From Palleronia abyssalis (GTDB taxonomy: Bacteria; Pseudomonadota; Alphaproteobacteria; Rhodobacterales; Rhodobacteraceae): 64,000 bases of DNA. The position numbers and the translations under genes were made by a program. Where the stretch lies: positions 496,001-560,000 of the forward strand of contig NZ_ONZF01000003.1 of assembly GCF_900302445.1 (NCBI RefSeq), written 5' to 3'. The notes beneath the pieces were generated by a model that did no database searches, was not told the origin of the DNA, and was given only the letters and a program-made list of their open reading frames with translations. How positions within the stretch are numbered: the first letter of the stretch is position 1; every line of letters begins with the position of its first letter. Below are positions 9,641 through 18,687 of this stretch, one piece after another.

Positions 9641-11023
9641 TCAGTCGCCCAGAACTTCGCGGATCGAGTCCGCCGTGACCTCGACGATGCGATCGGCTTC
9701 GGCCTGGCTCAGGCACAGCGGCGGCGCGAACCCAAGGATGTCGCCCTGCGGCATGGCGCGGGCGATCACGCCCTTTTCGACCATCTTCGCCACGATGGCA
9801 CCGGCTGTCTTGCCGGGCTGTTCGTAATGGCGTCGCGCCTGCCGGTCCTCGACCAGCTCGACGGCGCACATCATCCCCTCGCCACGCACATCGCCAACGC
9901 GGGAATGTTCGCCCAGCGCTTCGGTCATTTGCGCGTTGAGATAGGCGCCGACCACACCCGCATTGTCCACGAGACCCAGGCTGTCGACGAGCTTCAGGTT
10001 GGCAACACCAGCCGCCGCGCCGATCGGGTGGGCCGAGTACGTCCAGCCGTGGCCGAACGCGCCGTTCTCGTCGGTTCCGCGTTCGAGCACCTTCCACATC
10101 CGTTCGCCCACGATCGAGCCCGATAGCGGTGCGTAGGCCGAGGTCAGACCCTTGGCGATGGTCATCAGGTCCGGCTCGATCCCGTAATGCTCCGAGCCGG
10201 TCATCGACCCAAGCCGCCCGAAACCCGTGACGACCTCGTCCGCGATCAGCAGGATGTCGTGCTTCTTCAGCACCTCCTGAATCGCCGCCCAATACCCTTC
10301 GGGCGGGGGTACGAGGCCGCCCGTGCCCAGGACCGGCTCGCCGATGAAGGCGGCGATGGTGTCGGCGCCCTCGCGATCGATCAGCGCCTCGAGTTCGGCC
10401 ACGCAATGGGCGGTGAACTGCGCTTCGGTCATCTCAGCATCGGGGCGACGGAAATAGTACGGCGCCTCGGTGTGGATCACTTGCGCAAGGGGAAGGTCGA
10501 ACTTCTTGTGAAACAGGCCCAGGCCCGTCAGCGACCCGGTCATCAGCCCCGAGCCGTGATAGCCGCGCCAGCGCGAGATGATCTTCTTCTTCTCGGGCCG
10601 GCCGAGGATGTTGTTGTAGTACCAGACCAGCTTGATGTTCGTCTCGTTCGCGTCGGACCCCGAGAGGCCGAAATAGACCTTGGACATGTTGGCCGGTGCC
10701 CGCTCCAGCACCATATGCGCAAGCGTGATCGCGGCCTCGGTGCCGTGGCCGACATAGGCGTGGTAATAGGCCAACTCGTGAGCTTGCTTCGAGATCGCCT
10801 CGGCAATCTCGGTCCGCCCGTAGCCGACATTGACGCAATAGAGACCCGCGAAGGCGTCAAGCAGCCGGTTGCCGTCGCGGTCCTCGATGAACACACCCTC
10901 GCCTCCGGTCACGATCCGCTGCGGGGCCTCGCCGCGGGCGAATTGCGCAAGGTGGGTCGAGGGGTGGAAGAAGCTCTCGCGATCCCACTGGGCGAGTTGG
11001 TCGTTCGTCAGCATCTTGTTCAT
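9641..11023 (-). CDS. doeD: Class III aminotransferase, probable diaminobutyrate transaminase of ectoine catabolism
   Basis: A 460-residue PLP enzyme of fold type I, subgroup III. GSDANETN and WRGYHGS near residues 120-165, the IADEVVTGFGRLG strand, and IAKGLTSAYAPL with the PLP lysine are all present. In ectoine degraders this enzyme converts 2,4-diaminobutyrate to aspartate semialdehyde. It starts 13 bp after the dehydrogenase gene, behind GGAAAGAG, and shares its strand with the dehydrogenase and AsnC-type regulator genes. This trio corresponds to the asnC-ssd-atf block known from Ruegeria ectoine clusters. From sequence alone an omega-amino-acid:pyruvate transaminase would look similar; context decides the call. 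Confidence 0.85.
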   Translation of the reverse strand: MNKMLTNDQLAQWDRESFFHPSTHLAQFARGEAPQRIVTGGEGVFIEDRDGNRLLDAFAGLYCVNVGYGRTEIAEAISKQAHELAYYHAYVGHGTEAAITLAHMVLERAPANMSKVYFGLSGSDANETNIKLVWYYNNILGRPEKKKIISRWRGYHGSGLMTGSLTGLGLFHKKFDLPLAQVIHTEAPYYFRRPDAEMTEAQFTAHCVAELEALIDREGADTIAAFIGEPVLGTGGLVPPPEGYWAAIQEVLKKHDILLIADEVVTGFGRLGSMTGSEHYGIEPDLMTIAKGLTSAYAPLSGSIVGERMWKVLERGTDENGAFGHGWTYSAHPIGAAAGVANLKLVDSLGLVDNAGVVGAYLNAQMTEALGEHSRVGDVRGEGMMCAVELVEDRQARRHYEQPGKTAGAIVAKMVEKGVIARAMPQGDILGFAPPLCLSQAEADRIVEVTADSIREVLGD

Positions 11024-11036
11024 GTCAGTCTCTTTC

Positions 11037-12521
11037 CTATGCCCAGTCGCGGCAGACGTATTTGATGTCGGTGAAGGCCTCGAGCCCGTGGCGGGCGCCC
11101 TCGCGGGACAGGCCGGATTGCTTCATTCCGCCGAAGGGGATCGGCGCTCCGGTGACCTTGGTTCGGTTGACCGCCACCATGCCGAACTGCAGTGCCCGGC
11201 TGGCGCGATAGATGCGGCGCGGGTCCTGGGTATGAAGGTAGGCGATCAGGCCGTACTCGGTCGCGTTGGCGCGCTTCAACGCCTCGGCTTCCGTATCGAA
11301 GGGTGCGATGGCGGCGACCGGCCCGAAGGTTTCTTCGTGCATGACCTTCGCTTCCGCCGGCACGTCCACCAACACCGTCGGCGGGTAGAACAGCGGCCCC
11401 TGCCCGTCCCGCTCGCCCCCGCAGAGAAGCTTCGCGCCGCGATCGAGCGCGTCGGCGACGTGCTCTTCCTGCTTGGCCACGGCCTTTTCGTTCATCATAG
11501 GCCCAAGGTCGCGATCGTCGCAGCCCGGCCCAAGCGTCAGCGCGCGCGCGGCCTTTGCGAACCGTTCGCAAAAGGTGTCGTAGACCGATCGTTCGACGAG
11601 GAACCGGTTGGCGCCCAGGCAATCCTGCCCCGAGGTCGCGAACTTCGCTTTCACGGCCTCGTCCACCGCGCGGTCCATGTCGGCATCGGCGAAAACCAGG
11701 AAAGGCGCATGTCCCCCAAGCTCGAGCACAAGGCGCTTCACCGTGTCGGCCGATTGGCGGTAAAGCAGCCGCCCCACCTCGGTCGATCCGGTGAACGACA
11801 GTGCCCTGACACGCGCGTCGGCGGTCCAGGCGCTCACGATCTCGGGCGCGGCACCGGTCACGACGTTGAAGACCCCGTCCGGCAGGCCCGCGCGACGGGC
11901 CAATTCGGCCAGCGCGAGCGCCGATAGCGGCGTCTCGGCCGAAGGGTGGACCACCGTGGTACAGCCCGCGGCAATCGCCGCGGCCGCCTTGCGAGTGATC
12001 ATCGCCGAGGGGAAATTCCACGGTGTCACCAGCGCAGCCACGCCCACCGGCTCGCGCCACAATTCGACCTCTGCATCCTTCAGGTGCGAGGTGACCCCCT
12101 CGATGTTCGGGCGGCGCGCCTCCTCGGCATAGAACTCAAGGAAAGACGCAGCATAGTCGATCTCGCCACGCGATTCCGACAGTGGCTTGCCCTGTTCGGC
12201 GGTCATGATCCGGGCCAGATCCTCGCGGTGCTCCAGCATGCCGCGATACCACGCATGCAAAACCCTCGCGCGCTCCTGCGGCAGGGATACGGACCAGGTG
12301 TCGAAAGCCGCGTGGGCCACGTCCACGGCCTGCCTCGCCTGCTCCGCCGACATCTGCGCCACCCGTGCGATCTCGTGTCCGGTCGCAGGGTCGGTCACGG
12401 AAAAACTTGTCTCTGCGGGGATCCAGTCACCGCCAATGCGCCCGCGCGTCACGAACAGCGCGGCATCCTCCAGCGAGCGCGTCAGATCGGATTCGACCTG
12501 CGGCTGTGCGACCTGTGTCAT
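11037..12521 (-). CDS. doeC: NAD(P)-dependent semialdehyde dehydrogenase, probable aspartate-semialdehyde oxidation
   Basis: A 494-residue aldehyde dehydrogenase of the succinate-semialdehyde type. TPWNFPSAMITRK (cofactor binding), LELGGHAPF (general base Glu) and GQDCLGANR (nucleophile Cys) are present. In ectoine catabolism DoeC/Ssd oxidises aspartate semialdehyde to L-aspartate. I take the ATG at 12521, preceded by CGGAGA; an upstream frame extension to 12566 lacks support. The dehydrogenase and transaminase genes are only 13 bp apart and clearly cotranscribed. A role on succinate semialdehyde instead cannot be excluded from the protein alone. Confidence 0.85.
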   Translation of the reverse strand: MTQVAQPQVESDLTRSLEDAALFVTRGRIGGDWIPAETSFSVTDPATGHEIARVAQMSAEQARQAVDVAHAAFDTWSVSLPQERARVLHAWYRGMLEHREDLARIMTAEQGKPLSESRGEIDYAASFLEFYAEEARRPNIEGVTSHLKDAEVELWREPVGVAALVTPWNFPSAMITRKAAAAIAAGCTTVVHPSAETPLSALALAELARRAGLPDGVFNVVTGAAPEIVSAWTADARVRALSFTGSTEVGRLLYRQSADTVKRLVLELGGHAPFLVFADADMDRAVDEAVKAKFATSGQDCLGANRFLVERSVYDTFCERFAKAARALTLGPGCDDRDLGPMMNEKAVAKQEEHVADALDRGAKLLCGGERDGQGPLFYPPTVLVDVPAEAKVMHEETFGPVAAIAPFDTEAEALKRANATEYGLIAYLHTQDPRRIYRASRALQFGMVAVNRTKVTGAPIPFGGMKQSGLSREGARHGLEAFTDIKYVCRDWA

Positions 12522-12629
12522 CGGATTCTCCGTTTGCCATTTCGCGTTATGATAGACGATCCGCACAGAGACTTACTCTGTCGCCGAGCCAACGGCAGAG
12601 GATTCCTCCGAACTTAAGTCAGCCCGGCG

Positions 12630-13124
12630 TCAATCTTTCGGTTGGGCGGCGTGGATCAAGCCGAAGGGCGGCGGGCCGCTCTTCACCTCTTTGGTCACGA
12701 TATAACTGAAATAGCGCTTCAGGCCGATCCGCGCGGCCAGCATCTCGTCCATCAGTGTCTGATATCCGGGGACATCCCGGGTCACGACCTGCATCAGATA
12801 GTCGTACCCGCCACCGATGGCCCAGCACGCCACGACCTCGTCATACACCGAAACCGCACGTTCGAACGCCTGAAAGCTCTCCGCGCGGTGGCTTTCCAGC
12901 TCGACCGTGACAAAAACCGAGACATGGGGGCCCAGATGCGCAAGCGACACGTCGGCCCTGTAGCCACGGATCAGGCCTGCGTCTTCGAGTTTGCGCAGCC
13001 GTTCCCAGCAGGGAGTAGGCGACAGATTGACCCGCGCGGCCAAGGCGACCTTGGAGATGCGTCCTTCGCGGGAAAGAACCGAAAGAATGCCGATATCCCG
13101 ATCATCGAGGGCGAACCTGCGCAT
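12630..13124 (-). CDS. Lrp/AsnC family transcriptional regulator of the ectoine cluster
   Basis: A 164-residue regulator with an N-terminal winged helix-turn-helix (about 1-60: LDDRDIGILSVL, then NLSPTPCWERLRKLEDAGLI) and a C-terminal RAM/AsnC ligand-binding domain. The ATG at 13124 is chosen because the family normally starts a few residues before the helix-turn-helix; the open frame extends further without homology. It is divergent from uehA and upstream of doeC and doeD. Known relatives (DoeX, or AsnC of the Ruegeria cluster) respond to ectoine breakdown intermediates. The palindrome at 13301-13320 is a candidate operator. Confidence 0.88.
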   Translation of the reverse strand: MRRFALDDRDIGILSVLSREGRISKVALAARVNLSPTPCWERLRKLEDAGLIRGYRADVSLAHLGPHVSVFVTVELESHRAESFQAFERAVSVYDEVVACWAIGGGYDYLMQVVTRDVPGYQTLMDEMLAARIGLKRYFSYIVTKEVKSGPPPFGLIHAAQPKD

Positions 13125-13467
13125 GAGCCGCACCGTCGCGACAAGGCCCGGAATTGTCAATCTCGCCGGCGCCGAGCCGGCGTTCATCCGACCGTTTGCG
13201 GCCATTTCTGCGGCAGGGCGCACATCATACGGGCACCTGGGAAGCTTCACCCCCTGCATCCTGCGTCAGATTTTTTCTTGGCATTTAAGGAATTGACGTT
13301 GTGTGTTCGGCGAAACACACTTGGGCCAATAACGCCGAAGCGTGCTTAAACGCTCTTCGCGAGCCGAGCGGTCCCGCAATCCGTGCGGTCCGCCGGCCAA
13401 ACCGGCGTTCGGTTGGCTCCTTATGCCGGATCGGATGTCCGAGCCAGAACAGGAAGGAAGTTCAACG
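13125..13467. promoter_or_regulatory. Divergent control region between asnC-type gene and uehA
   Basis: This 343-bp gap must hold the promoters of both arms of the ectoine cluster. TTGACG at 13293-13298 could be the -35 box for uehA. An inverted repeat lies immediately downstream. The uehA ribosome site AGGAAGG is near 13452-13458. No small gene was recognised. Confidence 0.6.
13301..13320. promoter_or_regulatory. 20-bp palindrome, candidate AsnC/DoeX operator
   Basis: GTGTGTT at 13301-13307 and AACACAC at 13314-13320 form an exact 7-bp inverted repeat with a 6-nt centre. It begins just after the TTGACG box, where a bound regulator would contact or block polymerase. Assigning it to the neighbouring AsnC-type protein is inference. 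Confidence 0.5.
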
Positions 13468-14487
13468 ATGCGAACCCAAAATATTTTCGTGGGTACGGCA
13501 CTTACGTTTTGCCTCGCCGCCCCCGCCGTCAGCGCCGATACTTGGCGCTATGCGTTCGAGGAGGCCATGGAGGAGGTCCAGGGAAAGTACGCGCAGAAGT
13601 TCAAGGAAGAGGTCGAAGCCAACTCCGACCACGAGGTTCAGCTGTTCCCGTTCGGCACCTTGGGCGAAAGCGCCGACACCATGGAACAGGCCCAAGCCGG
13701 CATCCTGCAATTCGTCGACCAGTCGCCCGGCTTCACCGGCGCCCTGATCCCCGAGGCGCAGGTCTTCTTCGTCCCCTACCTGCTGCCGCAGGACCAGGAC
13801 ACGCTGTTCGAGTTCTTCCGCAACTCGGTCGCCATCAACGAGATGTTTCCCGAGCTTTATGCCGAACAGGGGCTGGAGCTGCTGACCATGTTCCCTGAAG
13901 GCGAGGTCTGCATGACCACGCAGGAACCCGTACACAGCCCCGAGGACCTCAACGAGGTGAAGTTCCGGGTCATGACCAACCCGCTTCTGGTCGAAAGCTA
14001 CGAGGCCTTCGGCGCCGTCCCCACCCCCCTGCCGTGGGGAGAGGTCTATGGCGCGCTTCAGACCGGCATCATTCAGGGCCAGGAGAACCCGGGCTTCTTC
14101 CTCGAGTCCACCAAGATGTACGAAGTGACCGACGTCATCACCTGCATCGGCCACAATAACTTCACCACCGCGGTGATGGCCAACAAGCAGTTCTATGACG
14201 GCCTGCCCGAAGAGGATCAGCAGGTCATCCAGAACGCCACCGACGCGGCGTTCGAATATATCCTGGAATACCAGCAGGGCCTTCAGGAAGAGAGCCTGGA
14301 CAAAATCCGCGAGGCCAAGCCGGAGATGGAAATCAACATCCTTTCCGAAGAAGAGCGGCAGCCCTTCATGGATACCGCGAGCCAGGTGGAAGAAGAGTTC
14401 ATCGGCATGGCCGGCGACAGCGGTCAGGAGATCCTCGACCAGATGAAGCAGGACCTCGAAGACGCGCGTCAGGCGACCTCGGGCTAA
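13468..14487 (+). CDS. uehA: Ectoine/hydroxyectoine TRAP transporter, substrate-binding protein
   Basis: A 339-residue DctP-type periplasmic binding protein. A Sec signal peptide (residues 1-23, cut after VSA) is followed by [19 protein letters not shown]. The conserved Arg in [13 protein letters not shown] and the [24 protein letters not shown] segment are typical of TRAP binding proteins. The ATG at 13468 has AGGAAGG upstream; the longer frame to 13342 would disrupt the signal peptide. It heads the uehABC-usp-eutABC-doeA operon, and the position matches the ectoine-specific UehA of Ruegeria. A hairpin directly follows the stop, as is common for highly expressed binding-protein genes. Confidence 0.9.
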   Translation: MRTQNIFVGTALTFCLAAPAVSADTWRYAFEEAMEEVQGKYAQKFKEEVEANSDHEVQLFPFGTLGESADTMEQAQAGILQFVDQSPGFTGALIPEAQVFFVPYLLPQDQDTLFEFFRNSVAINEMFPELYAEQGLELLTMFPEGEVCMTTQEPVHSPEDLNEVKFRVMTNPLLVESYEAFGAVPTPLPWGEVYGALQTGIIQGQENPGFFLESTKMYEVTDVITCIGHNNFTTAVMANKQFYDGLPEEDQQVIQNATDAAFEYILEYQQGLQEESLDKIREAKPEMEINILSEEERQPFMDTASQVEEEFIGMAGDSGQEILDQMKQDLEDARQATSG

Positions 14488-14500
14488 GCTCTTCACGGCA

Positions 14501-14524
14501 CCGGGCGGGGAATACTCCGCCCGG
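14501..14524 (+). terminator. Hairpin after uehA (attenuator or mRNA stabiliser)
   Basis: CCGGGCGG at 14501-14508 pairs with CCGCCCGG at 14517-14524 around an 8-nt loop, 13 bp after the uehA stop and before uehB. Such structures commonly keep binding-protein mRNA in excess over membrane-subunit mRNA. Confidence 0.6.
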
Positions 14525-14548
14525 CACTTCTTTCCAGGAGCGCGCGAT

Positions 14549-15175
14549 TTGACCAGGCCCCCCGATCCTGCCCACGACGAGACCCAGACAACCACCACTG
14601 ATACGACGGACACCCTTGATGACACCTCGGCGCTGCCGGGCGTGCTGGGTACGATCGACCTCATGGTCGCCCGGATCGAGGCGGTCCTGCTCGCGGCGGG
14701 GGTTCTTCTCATGGCGGCGAACACGGTCGCGAATGTCGTCGGGCGCTATGTCTTCGGCTCCAGCATCTTCTTTTCCGAAGAGCTCAACCGGATCCTGATC
14801 ATCCTGATCACCTTCGCGGGCATCAGCTATGCCGCGCGGCACGGACGGCATATCCGGATGTCGGCGATCTACGACACGTTACCGCCCCGGGGCCGCAAGG
14901 TGATGATGATCCTGATCGCCTCGGTCACGGCGCTCTGCATGTTCGGCCTGGCGTGGTACGCGTTCGGCTTCATCCGAACCTCGGCCGGGCAAGGCCGATT
15001 GTTGCCTTCGTTGCAGATCCCCGTCTGGTGGACGTTGATCTGGGCGCCGCTCGGCTTCACGCTGACGGGCATCCAGTACGCACTGACCGCCTACAAGAAC
15101 ATCGTCGAGGACGACATCTACCTGTCGACCAACGTTCTGGAAGGCTACGGCACCGACGAAGAGCGGGAGGTCTGA
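14549..15175 (+). CDS. uehB: Ectoine TRAP transporter, small membrane subunit
   Basis: A 208-residue DctQ-family protein with four predicted membrane segments, including the [22 protein letters not shown] region and [19 protein letters not shown]. The N-terminal 35 residues are hydrophilic and rich in Thr and Asp. The start codon is TTG at 14549 with CCAGGAG 8 nt upstream; no ATG fits. It partners the large subunit encoded next (3-bp gap) and the UehA binding protein in sodium-driven uptake. The sequence-level family call is firm; ectoine specificity rests on the cluster. Confidence 0.88.
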   Translation: MTRPPDPAHDETQTTTTDTTDTLDDTSALPGVLGTIDLMVARIEAVLLAAGVLLMAANTVANVVGRYVFGSSIFFSEELNRILIILITFAGISYAARHGRHIRMSAIYDTLPPRGRKVMMILIASVTALCMFGLAWYAFGFIRTSAGQGRLLPSLQIPVWWTLIWAPLGFTLTGIQYALTAYKNIVEDDIYLSTNVLEGYGTDEEREV

Positions 15176-15178
15176 GCG

Positions 15179-16465
15179 ATGGCAGCCACCCTGTTCTCGA
15201 TCATGATCGTACTGCTCCTTCTGGGCTTTCCGATGATGATCCCGCTTCTGGTCGGCGCCGCTGTCGGGTTCGTCACCATGTTCGGCGGCTTCGGCCAGAT
15301 GGAGACCATGATCCAGCAGATGATCGCCGGGATCCGGCCCGCATCGCTGATCGCGGTGCCGATGTTCATCTTCGCGGCCGACATCATGACCCGGGGTCAA
15401 TCCGCCGGCCGCCTGATCGACATGGTGATGGCCTTCGTGGGCCACGTGCGCGGCGGCCTCGCCGTCTCGACCGCCGCGGCCTGCACCATGTTCGGCGCCG
15501 TCTCGGGTTCGACCCAGGCTACCGTCGTCGCGGTCGGCTCTCCGCTGAGACCGCGGATGCTGAAGGCCGGGTACAAGGACAGCTTCGTGCTGGCGCTGAT
15601 CATCAATTCGGCCGACATCGCGTTCCTGATCCCACCTTCCATCGGGATGATCATCTACGGCGTCGTCTCGGGCACCTCCATCGCCGAGCTTTTCATCGCC
15701 GGCATCGGCCCGGGCCTGCTGATCCTTGTGCTGTTCTCGATCTACAGCATAATCTACGCCCGGCGTCATGACGTTCCGACCGAGCCAAAATCAAGCTGGG
15801 CCGAACGCGGCCGCGCGGTTCAGGGAGCGCTCTGGCCGTTGGGCTTTCCGGCCATCATCATCGGCGGCATCTATGGCGGGATATTCTCGCCCACCGAAGC
15901 CGCGGCGGCCTGCGTCCTCTACGCGCTGATCCTCGAAGTGATCGTCTTCCGATCGCTCAGCCTCAAGGGCGTCTACGAGACCGCGAAATCCACCGGCCTG
16001 ATCACGGCGGTGGTGTTCATCCTGGTCGCGGCCGGCGCGGCCTTCTCCTGGGTGATCTCGTTCGCACAGATCCCGCAGGCGATCCTTTCCGGGATCGGCA
16101 TTTCCGAGATGGGGCCGATCGCGGTGCTTTTCGTGATCTCGATCGCGTTCTTCATCGGCTGCATGTTCGTCGATCCCATCGTGGTGATCCTGATCCTGGT
16201 GCCTATCTTCGCGCCCGTGGTGCAAAGCACGGGCCTCGACCCGGTGCTCGTCGGCACGATCATCACGCTTCAGGTAGCCATCGGGTCGGCCACGCCCCCC
16301 TTCGGATGCGACATCTTCACGGCGATCGCGGTCTTCAAACGTCCCTATATCGAGGTCATCCGTGGCACGCCGCCCTTCATCGTCATCCTGCTGGGGGTTG
16401 CGGTTGCGCTGATCTACTTCCCGCAGATCGCGCTGTTCCTGCGCGACCTGGCCTTCGCGGGGTAA
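15179..16465 (+). CDS. uehC: Ectoine TRAP transporter, large membrane subunit
   Basis: A 428-residue DctM-family permease with about 12 hydrophobic segments. Family landmarks include the AACTMFGAVSGSTQATVVAVG loop, SADIAFLIPPSIGMIIYG, IGGIYGGIFSPTEAAAA and VAIGSATPPFGCDIF. It forms the ion-coupled translocation channel of the TRAP system in the inner membrane. The start lies 3 bp after uehB. The gene ends 5 bp before usp, so the transporter and stress-protein genes form one transcription unit. Confidence 0.92.
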   Translation: MAATLFSIMIVLLLLGFPMMIPLLVGAAVGFVTMFGGFGQMETMIQQMIAGIRPASLIAVPMFIFAADIMTRGQSAGRLIDMVMAFVGHVRGGLAVSTAAACTMFGAVSGSTQATVVAVGSPLRPRMLKAGYKDSFVLALIINSADIAFLIPPSIGMIIYGVVSGTSIAELFIAGIGPGLLILVLFSIYSIIYARRHDVPTEPKSSWAERGRAVQGALWPLGFPAIIIGGIYGGIFSPTEAAAACVLYALILEVIVFRSLSLKGVYETAKSTGLITAVVFILVAAGAAFSWVISFAQIPQAILSGIGISEMGPIAVLFVISIAFFIGCMFVDPIVVILILVPIFAPVVQSTGLDPVLVGTIITLQVAIGSATPPFGCDIFTAIAVFKRPYIEVIRGTPPFIVILLGVAVALIYFPQIALFLRDLAFAG

Positions 16466-16470
16466 GTGGC

Positions 16471-16914
16471 ATGAGCATGTTCTCCAATATCCTCGTCGGC
16501 TACGACGGTTCCAAGAACGCCGCGCGTGCCGTGGAAAAGGCAGCCGAGATCGCGGCGCTGTGCGACGCCGAGCTCTCGGTGCTGACGATCTTCCGGCACT
16601 ACAGTATGCTCGAAGCCTCGCTATCCATGGTCAGAGCTTCGGATCCCGGCTCCATCGACGACGCGATGAGCAGTTACGCCAAGGAAACAGCCGAGTTCGG
16701 GAAGGCGATGGCACTGGATCATGGCGCGGCGCGGGCCCGTGGCTTCGTCAAATCCGGCCCGCCCGCCCGGACGCTGATCGACTTCGCCGAAAAGCATGAC
16801 GTCGACCTGATCGTGATTGGCAGCCGCGGCCTCGGCTCGATCGAGAATTACCTGCTTGGCAGCGTGTCGCACAAGGTTTCCGGGCTGGCGAGTTGCCCCG
16901 TGCTGGTGGTCTGA
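16471..16914 (+). CDS. Universal stress protein associated with TRAP transporter
   Basis: A 147-residue UspA-fold protein beginning NILVGYDGSKNAARAV and ending with the ATP-binding loop GSRGLGSIENYLLGSVSHKV. In Halomonas the related TeaD binds ATP and regulates the ectoine TRAP transporter TeaABC; this gene holds the same relative place after uehC. The ATG at 16471 is 6 bp after the uehC stop, so coupled translation is likely. An in-frame upstream extension is a shadow of uehC. Confidence 0.9.
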   Translation: MSMFSNILVGYDGSKNAARAVEKAAEIAALCDAELSVLTIFRHYSMLEASLSMVRASDPGSIDDAMSSYAKETAEFGKAMALDHGAARARGFVKSGPPARTLIDFAEKHDVDLIVIGSRGLGSIENYLLGSVSHKVSGLASCPVLVV

Positions 16915-16916
16915 GG

Positions 16917-17693
16917 ATGTCATCGCGGATCGAAACACTCGGGGGCGTGCGCCTCGACACGGACGAATCCGTCACGCGGTTGGGGCTTGTGGCTCTTTCC
17001 ACCGACCTGACCTTCGAACGGGACGCGGCGCGGGTGCTGCCCCACGACGGCATGGCCTTGCACGTCGCCCGGATCGCGTTCCAGAACCCCACGACCCCGG
17101 CCAATCTGCGCGCCATGCTTCCCGACCTCAGCCGAACCGCGGACCTTCTGGTGCCCGGGATGAATCTGGCCGCAATCTGCTTTGGGTGCACCTCCGCCGC
17201 AATCACATTGGGCGACGCGGTCATCGACGACGCGATGGCAAGCGTGCGCCCGGGGGTTCCGGTGATCACACCGGCGCGTGCCGCCCTTACGGGGTTCGCC
17301 GCGCTGCGCGTCCGGCGCATCGTGTTGCTGGCGCCCTATCTGAAAGAGACGACGCGGCCTGTAGCTGAATATTTCACCGCCGCCGGGATGGATGTGGTCC
17401 GGACATGCTGCCTCGACATGGCCGACGACCGCGACATCGCCCGGCTTTCGGCCGATACAATTGTTTCCGCCGCCCTGGCCGCCGATACGTCGGAGGCAGA
17501 GGCGATGTTCATTTCCTGCACATCCATGCCCGCCCTGGGCGTCATCGCCGAGATCGAGGCGCGGCTGGGAAAGCCGCTGCTGACCTCGAACCAGGCCAGC
17601 CTTTGGCAGATGCTTCAAATGGCAGGCTGGCCAATGCCCGACGGGTATGGACGTCTCTCGACTGTGCCACTTGCGACGGCCGGTGCCGCATGA
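16917..17693 (+). CDS. eutA: EutA, Asp/Glu racemase-maleate isomerase superfamily protein
   Basis: A 258-residue protein of the maleate isomerase / Asp-Glu racemase fold. The two halves each bring a cysteine to the active site, in ICFGCTSAAIT (about residue 98) and FISCTSMPALG (about residue 203). In the Ruegeria ectoine cluster EutA, EutB and EutC are proposed to act on 5-hydroxyectoine-derived intermediates. The gene starts 2 bp after usp and its stop overlaps the eutB start (ATGA). Exact chemistry is not established for the family, so the name comes from gene order plus fold. Confidence 0.85.
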   Translation: MSSRIETLGGVRLDTDESVTRLGLVALSTDLTFERDAARVLPHDGMALHVARIAFQNPTTPANLRAMLPDLSRTADLLVPGMNLAAICFGCTSAAITLGDAVIDDAMASVRPGVPVITPARAALTGFAALRVRRIVLLAPYLKETTRPVAEYFTAAGMDVVRTCCLDMADDRDIARLSADTIVSAALAADTSEAEAMFISCTSMPALGVIAEIEARLGKPLLTSNQASLWQMLQMAGWPMPDGYGRLSTVPLATAGAA

Positions 17694-18682
17694 GCCATGT
17701 AGGCATCGCTGAAATCGAGGCGGCGCGCGACCGGATCAAGGGCCTCATCCGTCGGACACCGGTCGAGCCATCTGCCTTCCTCACTGAGGCGACAGGGCAG
17801 CCGGTGCATTTGAAGTTCGAACATCACCAGTTCACCGGCAGCTTCAAGATGCGGGGCGCCACGAACGCCGTCGAACAGTTGTCCGAAGCAGAACGCGCGC
17901 GGGGCGTCACCGGAGCCTCGACCGGCAATCACGGGCGGGCCCTCGCCTTTGCCGCACGGCGCGCCGGGGTGAGGTGCGTGATCTGCATGTCCGCGCTGGT
18001 CCCGAAGAACAAGGTCGACGCCATCGCCAGCGAAGGCGCCGAGATCCGTATTGTTGGCCGCAGCCAGGACGACGCCCAGGAAGAGGTCGACCGCCTCGTC
18101 CGCGAAGACGGCATGGTGATGGTCCCGCCCTTCGACGATGCACGGGTGATCGCGGGGCAAGGGACGCTGGGGCTGGAGTTGCTGGAAGACGTGCCCGATC
18201 TGCAGGTGGCCCTGGTCCAGCTTTCGGGCGGTGGGCTGATCTCGGGCGTGGCCGCCGCGCTGAAGGCGCGCAAACCCGACATCAGGGTGATCGGCATCAC
18301 AATGACCCGCGGGGCGGCGATGCATGCCAGTCTGGCGGCGGGAAAGCCCGTGGCAGTCGAAGAGCTTCCGACGCTAGCCGACTCGCTCGGTGGCGGGATC
18401 GGGCTGGGCAACCGCCATACGTTCCAGATGGTCCGCTCCCTCGTGGACGAGGTCGTGCTGCTCAGCGAGAAAGAGATCGCCGATGGCGTGCGCCATGCGT
18501 ATCGTCACGAACGGCAGATCGTCGAAGGGGGCGGCGTCGTTGGGATCTCGGCCTTGCTGCACGATCATGTGCGCCCCGACGGGCCTGTCGCCACGATCCT
18601 GACCGGTGCCAGCATCGATATGGATTTGCACTATCGCCTGATCTCGGGCGAGCATGTGGATCTGATGCAAGAGGCAGGATAA
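17690..18682 (+). CDS. eutB: EutB, threonine dehydratase-like PLP enzyme
   Basis: A 330-residue fold-type II PLP protein. HHQFTGSFKMRGATNAV contains the PLP lysine, ASTGNHGRALAFAAR is the phosphate-side Asn loop, and LSGGGLISGVAAAL is the glycine-rich phosphate cradle. It resembles threonine/serine dehydratases but sits in the eutABC set, where it is thought to help remove the hydroxyl group of hydroxyectoine-derived compounds. The ATG at 17690 overlaps the eutA stop codon. A biosynthetic IlvA is unlikely given the absent C-terminal regulatory domain and the catabolic context. Confidence 0.87.
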   Translation: MSHVGIAEIEAARDRIKGLIRRTPVEPSAFLTEATGQPVHLKFEHHQFTGSFKMRGATNAVEQLSEAERARGVTGASTGNHGRALAFAARRAGVRCVICMSALVPKNKVDAIASEGAEIRIVGRSQDDAQEEVDRLVREDGMVMVPPFDDARVIAGQGTLGLELLEDVPDLQVALVQLSGGGLISGVAAALKARKPDIRVIGITMTRGAAMHASLAAGKPVAVEELPTLADSLGGGIGLGNRHTFQMVRSLVDEVVLLSEKEIADGVRHAYRHERQIVEGGGVVGISALLHDHVRPDGPVATILTGASIDMDLHYRLISGEHVDLMQEAG

Positions 18683-18687
18683 GCGCG

